A stretch of DNA of 64,000 nucleotides from Phytophthora hibernalis (Eukaryota; Oomycota; Peronosporomycetes; Peronosporales; Peronosporaceae). Numbering within the stretch: the first letter of the stretch is position 1; every line of letters starts with the position of its first letter. Below are positions 1-9,254 of the stretch, one piece after another. The DNA is taken from contig JAAKBF010000009.1 of NCBI GenBank assembly GCA_012656075.1, positions 682,001 to 746,000 on the forward strand. Direction: 5' to 3'. The notes beneath the pieces are model-generated. The model was not told the origin of the DNA, made no database searches, and worked only from the letters and a program-made list of their open reading frames with translations. The position numbers and the translations under genes are program-made.

Positions 1-497
1 CAAGAACAGCGTACACTTTTCCGCTGGATTATATCTGCCGTCGTTCCCCGAGAGGCATAGCTTGTAGGGGAGCCGTCTGGTAGCGCCAAGAGATCAAGGT
101 CGGCCCGGGTGGGCACTTCTCGCTACCAAGCGAAGACAAGTCTCGTCGATTCGACGAGCCGGTGGGTCTGCACAACCCAGGACACCATAACCTCCTATCT
201 GGGCGTAATCTTCGCCTGGTGACCTGTAAAAGTGCTCGCGCGCTGCCGTCCATCCTTTGGTGGAGGGCACAGGATTTAGCACGGAGACTTCCCGCTCAGG
301 CGAGTCTCTGGAGAGTTTGGAGCTCGTTACTTGTTGGGAACAACACTCAACTGAACCCCGGCTGGGGCGAACCGCAAAGGGAACCGACAGGAACCCTGCG
401 CAAGCCTAACATCGCCGACCTGACTCGGTGAATTGTTGTGCTGTTGCGTGAAAGCCGAACTAACGACGTTTTCTGTGAATCACAACACCACAGTACT
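1..497. other. Unassigned stretch at window edge
   Basis: I see no reading frame here with recognisable content on either strand. The segment leads directly into Gypsy gag-like coding sequence at about position 498, so it is probably upstream gag or leader sequence of that decayed element, but nothing in it can be matched to the gag of the related copy at 53.4-55.9 kb by eye. Confidence 0.3.
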
Positions 498-1013
498 ACT
501 CTGCCAAGCGAGAGGAGAAGGAGAACGCTTGTGATTACTTCAACCGACTTAGCGGTTACGCTCGCTACGCAGGGATGCAGTTCGAGCACGGCGGACGCGA
601 GACTAAGGACCTCGTCGAGCATTTTCTTGACTCGTGCGAGGACCGAAGATTGGAAGAGCGTCTGTTCCATGTCCGAGTGAAAACTTGGAGGATATGATCA
701 ACGATATCCTACGGCGCCGAGAGCGAAAGACAGGACGGGAATCCTCGGTCCGACGTTCTCGAGGCCCAGACGAAGGCCGCCGACGCGACAGTGGCCGCAC
801 CTAGAATCCGCGGAGCACTTACCACCACGATCGACGTGACAAAGACGATAGCCGTCACCGATACAGCCAGTACCGGGATGACAACCGCCGCCGGGACGAT
901 CGCTATCAAGGCGAGAACTGACGCCGAGGCAGTCGGGAAGAAAGTCAATAACGGTCGCCGGAGGCACTGGTCGACATGGTTGCTGCGCTGAATGAGAACA
1001 GCTCGGTGCGATC
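498..1013 (+). pseudogene. Gypsy gag fragment (Arg/Asp-rich tail)
   Basis: The translated segment (CDYFNRLSGYARYAGMQFEH, then an HFLDSCEDR..LEERL..VRV stretch) matches, residue by residue over most positions, the gag encoded on the - strand at about 54.48-54.25 kb (CDYLNRLNGHSRNAGVHFEH). It is followed by an Arg/Asp-rich region (RRSRGPDEGRRRDSG), also shared, but present once here and twice in the other copy. Gag would form the particle that packages the element RNA. At least one in-frame stop (around 700) and a frame change break it, so it cannot make a full product. Its protease and RT continuation lies at 1014-1605 and 4501-6360 on the same strand. Confidence 0.75.
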
Positions 1014-1605
1014 ACGAGGAGGCTACTCGGAGACACAGAGTTTGGAAGAGCGGGGAATTAACCCAGGAGTGATGGAGACTCGCAGACGAGCAGTCGTGAA
1101 GATCACCCTAGGATGGGAGCGGGTGTGCGAGTTCAAGCTGTAGATCATGGATCACAGCGCAGGAGTGGATGTGGTCCTGGGCACGGACTTCTCGATTATG
1201 GCCGGTGTGCGGTTGTATCTGTTCCACGGCACGGCATGACTGTCGGACGAGGTAATCGTGCCTCTGGTGAAGTCACAGAGTGCTGCGGAAGATGAACCGT
1301 ACAGCATGCAAGTGATTGGAGGCCCGGCCGAGGATTTATCGATCTCTGCTCGAGAATGGGGAGAATTCAAGCTGCACCGACGAAGGCCCCCTCTGAGCAC
1401 TCACGAGGTGTGGATTCGTCGCGTGGGGAACCTGATACCCACCGTAACGAGGCTCCGACGGGGTCAGCCGACGGTAATTCGGCTGACCAACACTTCACCG
1501 AAGCTTGCTTATTGTGCGAAGGATGGACCGATCTTACTATGGATGCAGCAGGGTGACCTTCCGCGTGGAGATGGGTACACCCGGCTAAGCTCGGCTAAGT
1601 ATGAA
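1014..1605 (+). pseudogene. Gypsy aspartic protease region and linker, truncated by insertion
   Basis: A broken frame reads INPGVMETRRRAVVKITLGW and later GEFKLHRR..HEVWIRRVGNLIPT..GDLPRG..YTRLSSAKYE. The same blocks occur in the same order on the - strand at 48.2-47.6 kb, where the upstream part shows an LDT-type aspartic protease motif; here the part with the catalytic motif is not visible. A stop at about 1141 interrupts it. The frame ends at 1605, exactly where foreign sequence begins; the homologous protein continues at 4501. The segment is therefore the left half of a Gypsy pol region split by the insertion 1606-4500. Confidence 0.75.
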
Positions 1606-1922
1606 TTGACTTGAGAAAACGCAAGTCCCTCACGCCGACGATTCAAGGGCGCACTCCTATTGGCTAATATTAGCTAGCAGGAGATGACAGCATTAGCGCA
1701 CTGTTACCAGTGGTCTGTGGTCTTCGGATAAGTGCAGCGATCGTACGTGGACGCTGTTATCCTCGTAAGTATGCCATTCAACCCTCGTGTATATTTATTG
1801 TGTAGTAAATCAGTGCTGTCATAACTGTGCGTGATTTTGCTTTTGTGCAGTCATCCGAGCGCAAGCTTTCTGGGAAGAACTTAACGCGGCTGATGTTGAA
1901 GTCGATGATGGTCGTGTCGCTG

Positions 1923-2306
1923 CTACTTCGTTTGTTGGGACAGTAGCGGTGCCGCCGTTACTGCTGCCGTCGTTGCGTCGTTTACGGTGGTGGCGGTGCT
2001 GCCGCTGCTGCCATCGTTGGTGGCGATCGTATTGCTGCTGTTGATAGCTGTCTTGTTGCTGGTGTTTGTGGCTGTCTTGTTGCTGGTGTTTGTGGCGGTC
2101 GTATTGCTGCTGTTGGTGGCGGTCGTGTTGCTGCTGTTGGTGGCGGTCGTGTTGCCGCTGTTGGTGACGGTCGAGTTGCTGCTGTTAGTGGCGGTCGTGT
2201 TGCTGCTGTTGGTGACGGTCGTGTTACTGCTGTTGGTGGTGGTCGTGGTGCTGCTACTACCGTCATTGGTGGTGCCGCCGCTACTGCTGCCGTGATTGGT
2301 GTCCAA
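1923..2306 (-). CDS. Thr/Asn/Ser-rich repeat open frame (doubtful)
   Basis: A 127-codon frame, beginning with an ATG on the - strand near 2306, is made almost entirely of eight-residue repeats close to ATNSSNTT encoded by the 24-bp minisatellite. No signal peptide or membrane segment is visible. It might be a low-complexity C-terminal or separate product of the Crypton-type insert, since it shares its strand with the recombinase, but open frames are expected by chance in any minisatellite whose unit is a multiple of three. I cannot assign a function. Confidence 0.25.
   Translation of the reverse strand: MDTNHGSSSGGTTNDGSSSTTTTTNSSNTTVTNSSNTTATNSSNSTVTNSGNTTATNSSNTTATNSSNTTATNTSNKTATNTSNKTAINSSNTIATNDGSSGSTATTVNDATTAAVTAAPLLSQQTK
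2017..2256. repeat. 24-bp minisatellite, ten units
   Basis: Ten consecutive 24-bp units with the consensus TTGGTGGCGGTCGTGTTGCTGCTG fall on an exact 24-bp register, with scattered substitutions and no length change. Because the unit is a multiple of three, all frames stay open: the - strand reads (A/V)TNSSNTT repeats within an open frame 2306-1923, the + strand reads Val/Leu repeats. Only the - strand composition (Ser/Thr/Asn-rich, like a mucin-type surface or linker segment) looks protein-like, and it lies downstream of the recombinase on the same strand. Confidence 0.9.
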
Positions 2307-2436
2307 GGCATCGCTACCGCGGCTTCGGAGGAAACGATACTATTTCCCGAGGAATCTTGACGCCTTCGCCGCTTAAATGCAATCGACCGCGTGCGGCATT
2401 TGGCTTCGCCTTGGCGGATTAATCTCAGCGCAGTGG

Positions 2437-2488
2437 TAAGTTTGAGTTGGCTCGTTCTGCGCTTACGTTTACTTGGCTTTAACTGCAG
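2437..2488 (+). other. Possible intron in the insert's + strand unit
   Basis: GTAAGTTTG follows CGCAGTG at 2437 and a pyrimidine-rich run with AACTGCAG ends at 2488, giving a 52-bp GT-AG segment upstream of the open frame at 2551. The frames on both sides contain stops shortly after, so the splicing is only suggested by the signals. Confidence 0.25.
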
Positions 2489-2550
2489 TGTCTCGTATAC
2501 AGCTCGATATCGTGATCTTCACCACGGATTTCAGATAGCGGCTTGTTTGT

Positions 2551-2811
2551 TTGCGCCTCGGTTGCGTTGCTGATGTGTCTCATCATTATAGCGATTCACA
2601 GCTCACCTATTACTCATGGGGTGGCAAGTTTCACAAGCTTCTAGAAGACTTTGAATTTACTAGTATTGATCCTCTTGGTGCGTGGTTATTGTGGTGGTTC
2701 GGTGATACCAGGCGTGGCTATCCTCCGTACAAAGTTATTTCATCTGACGATCTAGGCACATCAAAGAAAAATCAACACTGTGAAGGTGTTGCTCTGGATT
2801 CAGATTATTGA
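2551..2811 (+). CDS. Short open frame with WGGKFH...LWWFGD...PYK motif
   Basis: The frame reads SQLTYYSWGGKFHKLLEDFE, then LGAWLLWWFGDTRRGYPPYK and a Lys-rich end before a stop at about 2811. The order Trp-Gly-Gly-x-Phe-His, a Leu-Trp-Trp-x-Gly-Asp core and Pro-Tyr-Lys is protein-like, and I have a general memory of such a module in uncharacterised oomycete proteins; this was not checked. It lies inside the Crypton-type insert and converges with the recombinase pseudogene on the opposite strand, so it may be a second gene of that element. There is no ATG close by; the 5' part is probably missing or lies in an upstream exon. Confidence 0.4.
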   Translation: MRLGCVADVSHHYSDSQLTYYSWGGKFHKLLEDFEFTSIDPLGAWLLWWFGDTRRGYPPYKVISSDDLGTSKKNQHCEGVALDSDY

Positions 2812-2819
2812 GCGCGATG

Positions 2820-4140
2820 AAGACCCACATCCAGCAAAAGCGCTTTGACTTCTTCACGTAAAAGCTCCCGCGTAGTGTTACCAGCAGCTACACCTTTTCC
2901 TCTAGCACTTTTCCATCCGTTGCTCCAGCATTTCGGGCAGAGCATCTATTGACTGTTGTTGCTTGTCAAATTTCTTATAAAGCGCGATGTATGGTGGTAT
3001 GCCCGACGGATCCATCCACTGTGACGCACCAACCTCCAGTTTTGAGCGTAGATCATTGAGAACGAGCGGATTGATGAAGATAAGAGTCGAAAAAGGGGAT
3101 GCTTGGAAGGCAAGTTGCTGACCAAGAAATCGGAATGACAAGGCACAGCCGCAAAATATCACTTAGGTTTAATTCCCCGATACGCCCCGGAAACATTGTT
3201 GAAATGCACGACGTAATCGTGCTGTCAGAATTATCGCGAAAGTGCGGCGGTAGAGCAGCAAACGTTGAGTCATTTACAGGAAGCCCAGCAACAAACCGAC
3301 CTAAAAATTGATCGCCTGCTGCTTCGTAACGAAAATATCGGTCTTGTACTCCACCCATAGACCCCCCACACCGAAGACATACACTTACAATGGAAGGTCC
3401 ACCAGTACTTCCCCGCAAGCAAAAGTTGCCATACCTTTCCTCACCGAGTGTGTTCCGTAGGTACTAGCGACTCCATCATTTTTAAGAAGACTTCCCAGCG
3501 TCTTTCCCAACCGGAGTTTTGGATCCGACCCGGGGAAAAGTGGCCCTGGTTGCGTGCGCGGGTTGCACGCTAAATAAATTCCCAAGGCTGTTTCCCAGCA
3601 TGTAGATGGCGAAAACGGGTTTGCATATAAATGACGAGGATCACGCGGCCCAGAGCCGTCTTGGTTGGTCTTGGTCTTATAAAACACCACCCCACACTGT
3701 CATCTATTTCTCGAAAGTGATGCGTCTGAAGTGTTTGGACAGACACCGACCTGCACATCAGATTCCACTGAGTCGTTAGAAAGAGATGAGAAAAAACCAT
3801 CGCTTCGCCCCAGGGTTCAACGACACAGTTCTTTGTACATAGAAAACGTGAGTGGCTGCTTGCCCGAATGCTTTGGCGAACTAGACTGGTTTTGCGCAGT
3901 CTCTAGTCGCTTACATCCAGAAAAACTGTTTCATGCCATCACCATATTCCAACGGCCATTGCCAGTTCTTTCATGCGGTACAGATCCTTTATCGCGCTGC
4001 GATATCCACTCAGGGTCACTGCCTTAGTCATTTTCCGTTTGTAGGCTAAAACTCCACGAACATCGATGGGGTGAACTCGTTCAGATTAAGCTCATCATCC
4101 TCGTCAAAAAACTTTGATGTGTCGCCGTCATCCAGCGTCA
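2820..4140 (-). pseudogene. Crypton-type tyrosine recombinase
   Basis: Read on the - strand from about 4140: a MTKAVTLSGYRSAIKDLYR-like segment, then FYKTKTNQDGSGPRDPRHLY, a GPLFPG..LRLGKTLGSLLK block, then YGTHSVRKGMATFACG at about 3440, and MGGVQDRYFRYEAAGDQFLG at about 3360, GLPVNDSTFAALPPHF and a long tail. HSVR is the box II HxxR of tyrosine recombinases and the Tyr in DRYFRYE is the candidate nucleophile. Cryptons use this enzyme to excise and insert as DNA circles. At least three frame changes (near 3,390, 3,690 and 3,960) and stops disable it. The identification rests on motif order and is fairly firm at superfamily level. Confidence 0.7.
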
Positions 4141-4500
4141 ACGCCTGCACGCCTTTATCCACTTCTTGATCCCCTTGACGCCGCCAGCGTAGTTTTTCGA
4201 GTCTCGCTAGAGATGCACGCATCGCGGATTGCCTTCACTTGTGCCGCAGCGTCCTGCGATCTTCCATCAGCCATGTTTGCACGAGACGTATATATTCAAG
4301 TGGTTTTGGCCAATCGGAGTGGGGTTATCGTCGGCTCCTGACACGACTTCTCGGGATGATTCGATTCCTGCCCGTTCTATAGAAAAATGCAGTGACTGCA
4401 ACAGTCACACACCGGTGAGGAATACGCTGATTCCGGAAATCATAAGCGAATTCGCCGACGTTTTGATGGAAAACCCCATATAAACCTTACGTAAATACAA

Positions 4501-6360
4501 GAATGGCAGATGCTGGCGTATGCAGAGTGTCGAGACGATACTTTGATCAAGCGTGAATGTCAGCTATATAAACGATGGTTGGGGAGTCAACCGCCCGCGG
4601 TAGAACAACGGAATTACCCGACGCCTCGCAGCATACTATCCTGGACTACCGAAGGCTCGCAAGACCAACGCGCGAGCCACGCAGAAGGGGTCGGTGACCA
4701 CACCGAGGAGTCACCCGAGCAGGATCAACTGTCCGTGACCAGTCATGGTCCAGCCCTCGGACGAGTTTGTCGGTGAAGGTTCGTCCGACGAGGAAACGAA
4801 TGCGGCGATGTCCGAGGACTGCGGCGGGACTCCAGCTAGTCGACCGACCGGCAGGGAATCGACGTCGACCCTCGGTGATAACCCGAAGGCCCAGTTGGAA
4901 GCAGCTTTCGTGGATGCGATGCACCATGTGACCTCTGGGGATGGTTTTGATGGAGGAAGTGACAATAATGGCACGTCCGAGCATCTGGCGAACAAGATCG
5001 AGTTGACAGACTACGCGCACGAGTTGGTGTTTCTGCCAGACTTGACCGAAGCCTCAGAGATGGTGTTAGACTACTCAGGAGCAAATGTGATAACCCCGAG
5101 TGCCACCACCCGTCAACAACAAGACCTCGTTGACGTGCTAAAGCGACACGAGGCGATAATGATCTCCAGTGCAAACGCGTGCCACCACCAGCATATGGTG
5201 TAGTGTGTGATATTTATGTACAAGGGCACCGGCCAATCAAACAGCGAGATCGGCGGACGCCGCTGCTGCACTTGTGTTTACCAGCGGTGAATCAGCTGGT
5301 AAACATCCCTATCGCGGACATGTTCTCCACCGACGATCCAGACGAATCCTCGTTGATGCCGGTGCTCGATCGACGATCGTTTGTTGACGATATTTGCTTT
5401 GGGTCCGAGACCTTCGACACATGTTTTGCGACGCTGGATCGCTTGCTCCAGCGATTCGCCGAATGTCGAATTAGCGTGAGTTTCACGAACGTTCAAGTGC
5501 GGGTGGACTTCCTGTCGCATGAAGTCTCGGTCGGAGGCATCCGAGCCGACCCTAAGGAGCCGAAGGCAGTAACCGAGCTGCCGTTCCATTCCGCGAAGGA
5601 GGCAAACGCAGTCCTGCCTCGGTGCACTGAACTACAATAGTCGGTTCATCCAAGACTTCGCGGTGCACGGATCGGCCTTGTACCAACTGAAGGACGAGGA
5701 CTTCACGCCGAGTGGAAACTCTCGGCGGTCCAGCGATGCTTCGCCGTGCTACAACAGGAGGTTGGTGAAGCACAGATCCTTCGGCACTTCGACCGAGGGA
5801 AGGATGTGCATGTCACGTTGTTTGCGAACCAAGGGGTACTGAGCTCCACTCTGATACAATACCACCGCGACAAGTTGCATCCGGCTCGCTTTTGTGAACA
5901 CGTCCTGAAGGACGCCGATATGAACTATCAAGGAAATCTTTGCGCTCCCGTTACTGCTGAATGTGTGCTACACACAACTCGTCGGTAGTACCATCCACGT
6001 GTATACCCGGCTCTTGGCATTGGAGTGGGTGCACAAGTCGAATACATTGTTCGGTAGGGCTACACACTTCGCGGTGATGTTGTCCCCGTAGCACCTGAGA
6101 GTCAACCGAGTGAGGGAACGCGATTGCACGTTCGCCCAGCTACTACAGGCAGGCATGACTAGCTTCGTCGAACTGGAAGACTCGCTCGACCGTGTGGCGC
6201 CGCCTACGAAAGGGTCACCGACAGCCCGGATGGACCCTCACTTGCTGTATGCATGTCTACCGAGGTATCATGACGTGTCATTCGATGGATCAGCCAAGAC
6301 CGAGAAGAACGGAGGCTACGGCAGTTGCTCATGGATCTGTGGAAATTACCTCAATGGACC
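4501..6360 (+). pseudogene. Gypsy RT and RNase H region, continued after the insertion
   Basis: Starts exactly at the right edge of the Crypton-type insert. Segments in order: CQLYKRWLGSQPPAVEQ linker; an acidic stretch ending IELTDYAHELVFLPDLTE; the RT centre SFVDDICFGSETFDTCFATL with the F-V-D-D active site (5384 region); VDFLSHEVSVGGIRADPKEP (thumb); RFIQDFAVHGSALYQLKDED; and RNase H beginning SFDGSAKTEKNGGYGSCSWI at about 6290. The N-terminal RT fingers are missing between about 5195 and 5275 compared with the family. Frameshifts near 5640 and 5990 and several stops make it non-functional. The same region on the - strand at 47.2-45.4 kb is its closest relative in this window. Confidence 0.8.
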
Positions 6361-6394
6361 CTCTTCAAGTTCGAGTTGCCGGACGGTGCACCTG

Positions 6395-6760
6395 CAGAGG
6401 GTTCATAGATGTCGTCTCCGATGTGGTTGAGTTCGGCTAATTCCGATTTTCTGGTCTCGGTCGATACCACACTGTATTCGTTACTCCTGAGAGCCTCGCT
6501 CGCAGCGAGTCTGCTGCGTCATTTTATTCTCGAACCACATGCAAGTATTTCACTGACCGAAGCTTGGCTGTGAGCGTTCGGTGGTATCTAAGCTGAGCCA
6601 TCAGAGATTCCTTCCGGCAGGCCATCACCCCTAGGGACTGCTGGATTGCGAGTCTCGTGTCCCCACGATAACTAAATCCTCAGCTCCGTGTTCAAGCGCA
6701 GCTGAGACGCCGTTGTTCATCCCGGCGTACTCAGCGAGGTTGACCGTGGGGTCTCGAGAG
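6395..6760 (-). pseudogene. Inverted Gypsy RNase H/connector fragment
   Basis: Read on the - strand this gives VNLAEYAGMNNGVSAALEHG (6750-6680), a DLVIVG..DSQ block, and a tail matching the connector after RNase H at 45.30-44.97 kb. It should follow the RNase H start at 6290-6360 on the + strand, but it lies in the opposite orientation, so a break and inversion has occurred around 6360-6395. It carries a frameshift in the DSRLAIQQ-equivalent block. Confidence 0.7.
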
Positions 6761-7299
6761 AAGCCCTCGCAGCCTCGTTTTCATCTTGGACTTGCCCGAC
6801 GTCTTCTGTTTCTTGGCCGACTTGGACTTGGCAGAACTAAGGTCACGGGGCGCTTGAAAGACCGTGTTGTTGGCGCTGGGAACGGCCAGCAGAGACTGTG
6901 AGTAGGGGGTTCACCGGGGTCATGATCGTCGGACGCGGCTTGGCAAGCGTGGCGGGAAGGTCGGGGTCATCGACCATGACGGCGAGCGCGAGGTCTTGAG
7001 CCCGCGAGATTCGATGTTCTCGGCGAGAGCGGGGTGAAGACAGCTCCAGAACTCATGCTGGGCGCTGGTGACGGTGTCCGGGTAGGGCGTGCCGGCGGAT
7101 TCTTCGCCGCGGCACGGATGCGGTCGGCCACGGCTTTCTTGGGGTCGGGCAAGGGGAGGTTGACTTGGACAGAGCGGTGGTGAGACTGGGAATGGAGTGA
7201 GCGGTGGACGGCAGAGTGACGAATGGCCGGTGCTATTCACTGCTGCGCGGTGATTGATGGCTCCTGAACCTGGTCGGTTCACTTCACTCAACTATGTGG
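6761..7299. other. Unassigned, with an open frame on the - strand
   Basis: The - strand holds overlapping open frames; one reads DPDLPATLAKPRPTIMTP in a broken frame near 6975-6925, another is a Pro/Arg-rich segment around 7150-6970 (DPKKAVADRIRAAAKNPPAR). The content looks like gag-type linker sequence, but I cannot match it to the gags elsewhere in the window. No terminal repeats are visible. Confidence 0.25.
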
Positions 7300-9254
7300 A
7301 CTAGAGGCACGGTGTAAACCGTTAAGAATGGCGCAAGTTGGGCGAAAGGGACTGCGGAAATTTCAACTGTGATTGACAGTTATGCACTTACAATTTTCTA
7401 CACGGTAGACTGAGCTACTTTCACGGTGAGCAACCAAGCGGAGAAGGACGGAAACCGACCTCCGTGATCACTACGGTTGAGTTGGACGAGTTGTTCGCCA
7501 TTCCGGATCTACTGTGAAGATGGAATTCGTTTGGGGCGTGGTGCAGTGGTGCTTGACCACGGTGGCCGTTGCTGTGGCAACTTCGGGTGTACCTACTGGC
7601 GCGAGATCCTCTGTGCTACGAGAGTCGTGCTAGTTTGGGTGATCACCCAACCACTCCGTGAAGTGGCTATTCGGTCGTGTCTGGCGGTGGGCTTCTTCGT
7701 TTTACGATCGTAAAACTGTGCCTGCGTCGCTATCGACACTACGTGCGTGGACCGTCGGTTCAAGAGAGTAATCGAGGTTCTCGCTGGTGGAAGACCTACG
7801 CAACTCTATGGTTAACGCCTCTGATCGTCCTGCAAGCACGGCAAGAGCATGAGGAAGGACTAGGTCGGCTGATGTACAAGTGGATCGATGCGTTCCACCC
7901 TTACTGGCGTGTATTCTTGCCGGACACGACAGAGTACGGTTGGCGCACGACCGTGAAGTACACCAAATTGATACGTGTCGACTCCTGGAAGACGGTCGAG
8001 CGTGCTAGGTCGCCTGGACGGTGATTTCACTGTTGCTCTACTCTGTCTTCTATGGCGTGCTGTACGCTTATGAGGGGATGGAATGGTTGTGTGGTGGATG
8101 GTTCGGTGTAATTGTGCTGCTGCTAGTGGTGAACTACGGTATCTCGGGAGCAGGAAAGTGGTCGTGTACGGCAACTTGACCGTGTACTCAGAAGCAGTGG
8201 GTGTGACCTGCTTCGTTTGCTCCGTGAGCCAGTTTAGCCATGTGTGGGGTGGTTTGAAGCATCCTCGCTAGGAAGTACGCCGTGGAAGAAGGTCGGTGCT
8301 GCTTACAAAGGATTGAAGGAGGACATGGACGATATTGAGCACACTCAACGACTCAGTGGGCTGTACTGAGACCAAGACGGTCGCCGGGGACCACGCCCGG
8401 AGGTGGTGCTGGCCGGTACCCGCGAGGGTCGCAGTGTCGTGCTGGAGCAACTCGGCCAAGTTCGACAGGAAGCGACTCGACAAGGTCGTCTCGGTTCGGT
8501 CGGGGAGAATGTCCCGAGTCAGAACAATGGCAACCGTCTTGGCTCGGAAGCAATCCGACTTGACGGGATTGCTGCTCAACTTCGTGCTGAGCAGCGACGT
8601 GAGGATGAGCTGGTGGGTGCGACATGATGATTGTACGGTGACGGAACTCTTGCTTTGGGATCACTTTGGTGAGAGTGGAGCAGGGCACCCCATTTTTCGA
8701 ATTGAAGTTTAGGCCAAGGAACGCGGGCGGCGACGGCGTTGCGGCGACGCGAGGATAGAAGGCACGAACTTGCAGAGGACAAGGAGATGGACAAGGGCGT
8801 TCTGAAGCGATGGAAGGGGTGGCGACTCAGGCACAGCACGATTGCAGAAGAACGGTAAGCATACATACGAACGGGAGGGCGGAAGGACGGTCGCCTCCGT
8901 GAGCAGGAAGACCCAGTCGGAAAGAGCCTTGGAACCAGCAAGTTAATATCTTTTTATATTGACTTGTTAGTGTCTGATCTACTCTCCGGTACGCACCTGT
9001 CTGCCATACGCCTCGAGGACCGTCCCAAATCAAGGCGGCTCGCGACATTTATATGTGACACCAGGTACTACTATGGGGGCGTTGTGTCTGAAATGACAGA
9101 TCATATTCTGCACACAAAGTCGCGCTGCGCACGAAGAAGCTCTGAAATTTATGAGTTTTTGAGTTTGAAGTAGTGAAATGTGTTATGTGAGAACTACAAT
9201 CTTAGTTTTTCAGTGAGGTACATTGATGTCACTTAGATAACCTAACGACGTCCT
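7300..9254. other. Unassigned degraded sequence
   Basis: A + strand frame at 7677-8024 reads LMYKWIDAFHPYWRVFLPDT and has Trp/Tyr-rich, protein-like composition; a second + strand frame at 8403-8627 is Arg/Glu/Gln-rich and could form a coiled coil (RSVVLEQLGQVRQEATRQGR). Both are bounded by stops and change frame. I do not recognise either. From 8950 to 9254 the sequence is AT-richer and has no open frame. No LTR, TIR or tRNA was seen. Confidence 0.2.

Larger units (their letters stand above)
1606..4500 (-). mobile_element. Crypton-type (tyrosine recombinase) insertion inside a Gypsy pol gene
   Basis: Comparison with the homologous Gypsy copy at 47.6 kb shows uninterrupted coding sequence across the point where this copy jumps from 1605 to 4501, so 1606-4500 (2,895 bp) is an insertion. 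It contains a tyrosine-recombinase pseudogene on the - strand (2820-4140), a short + strand reading frame (2551-2811) and a 24-bp minisatellite (2017-2256). No terminal inverted repeats and no clear target duplication are seen, which agrees with what is known of Cryptons, which move through circular DNA intermediates by recombinase action. The whole insert may be more than one element. Confidence 0.65.

Noticed and set aside
1987..2295. Val/Leu-rich + strand frame resembling a multi-pass membrane protein
   Set aside because: It is the translation of the 24-bp minisatellite in another frame; hydrophobicity comes from the repeat unit only.
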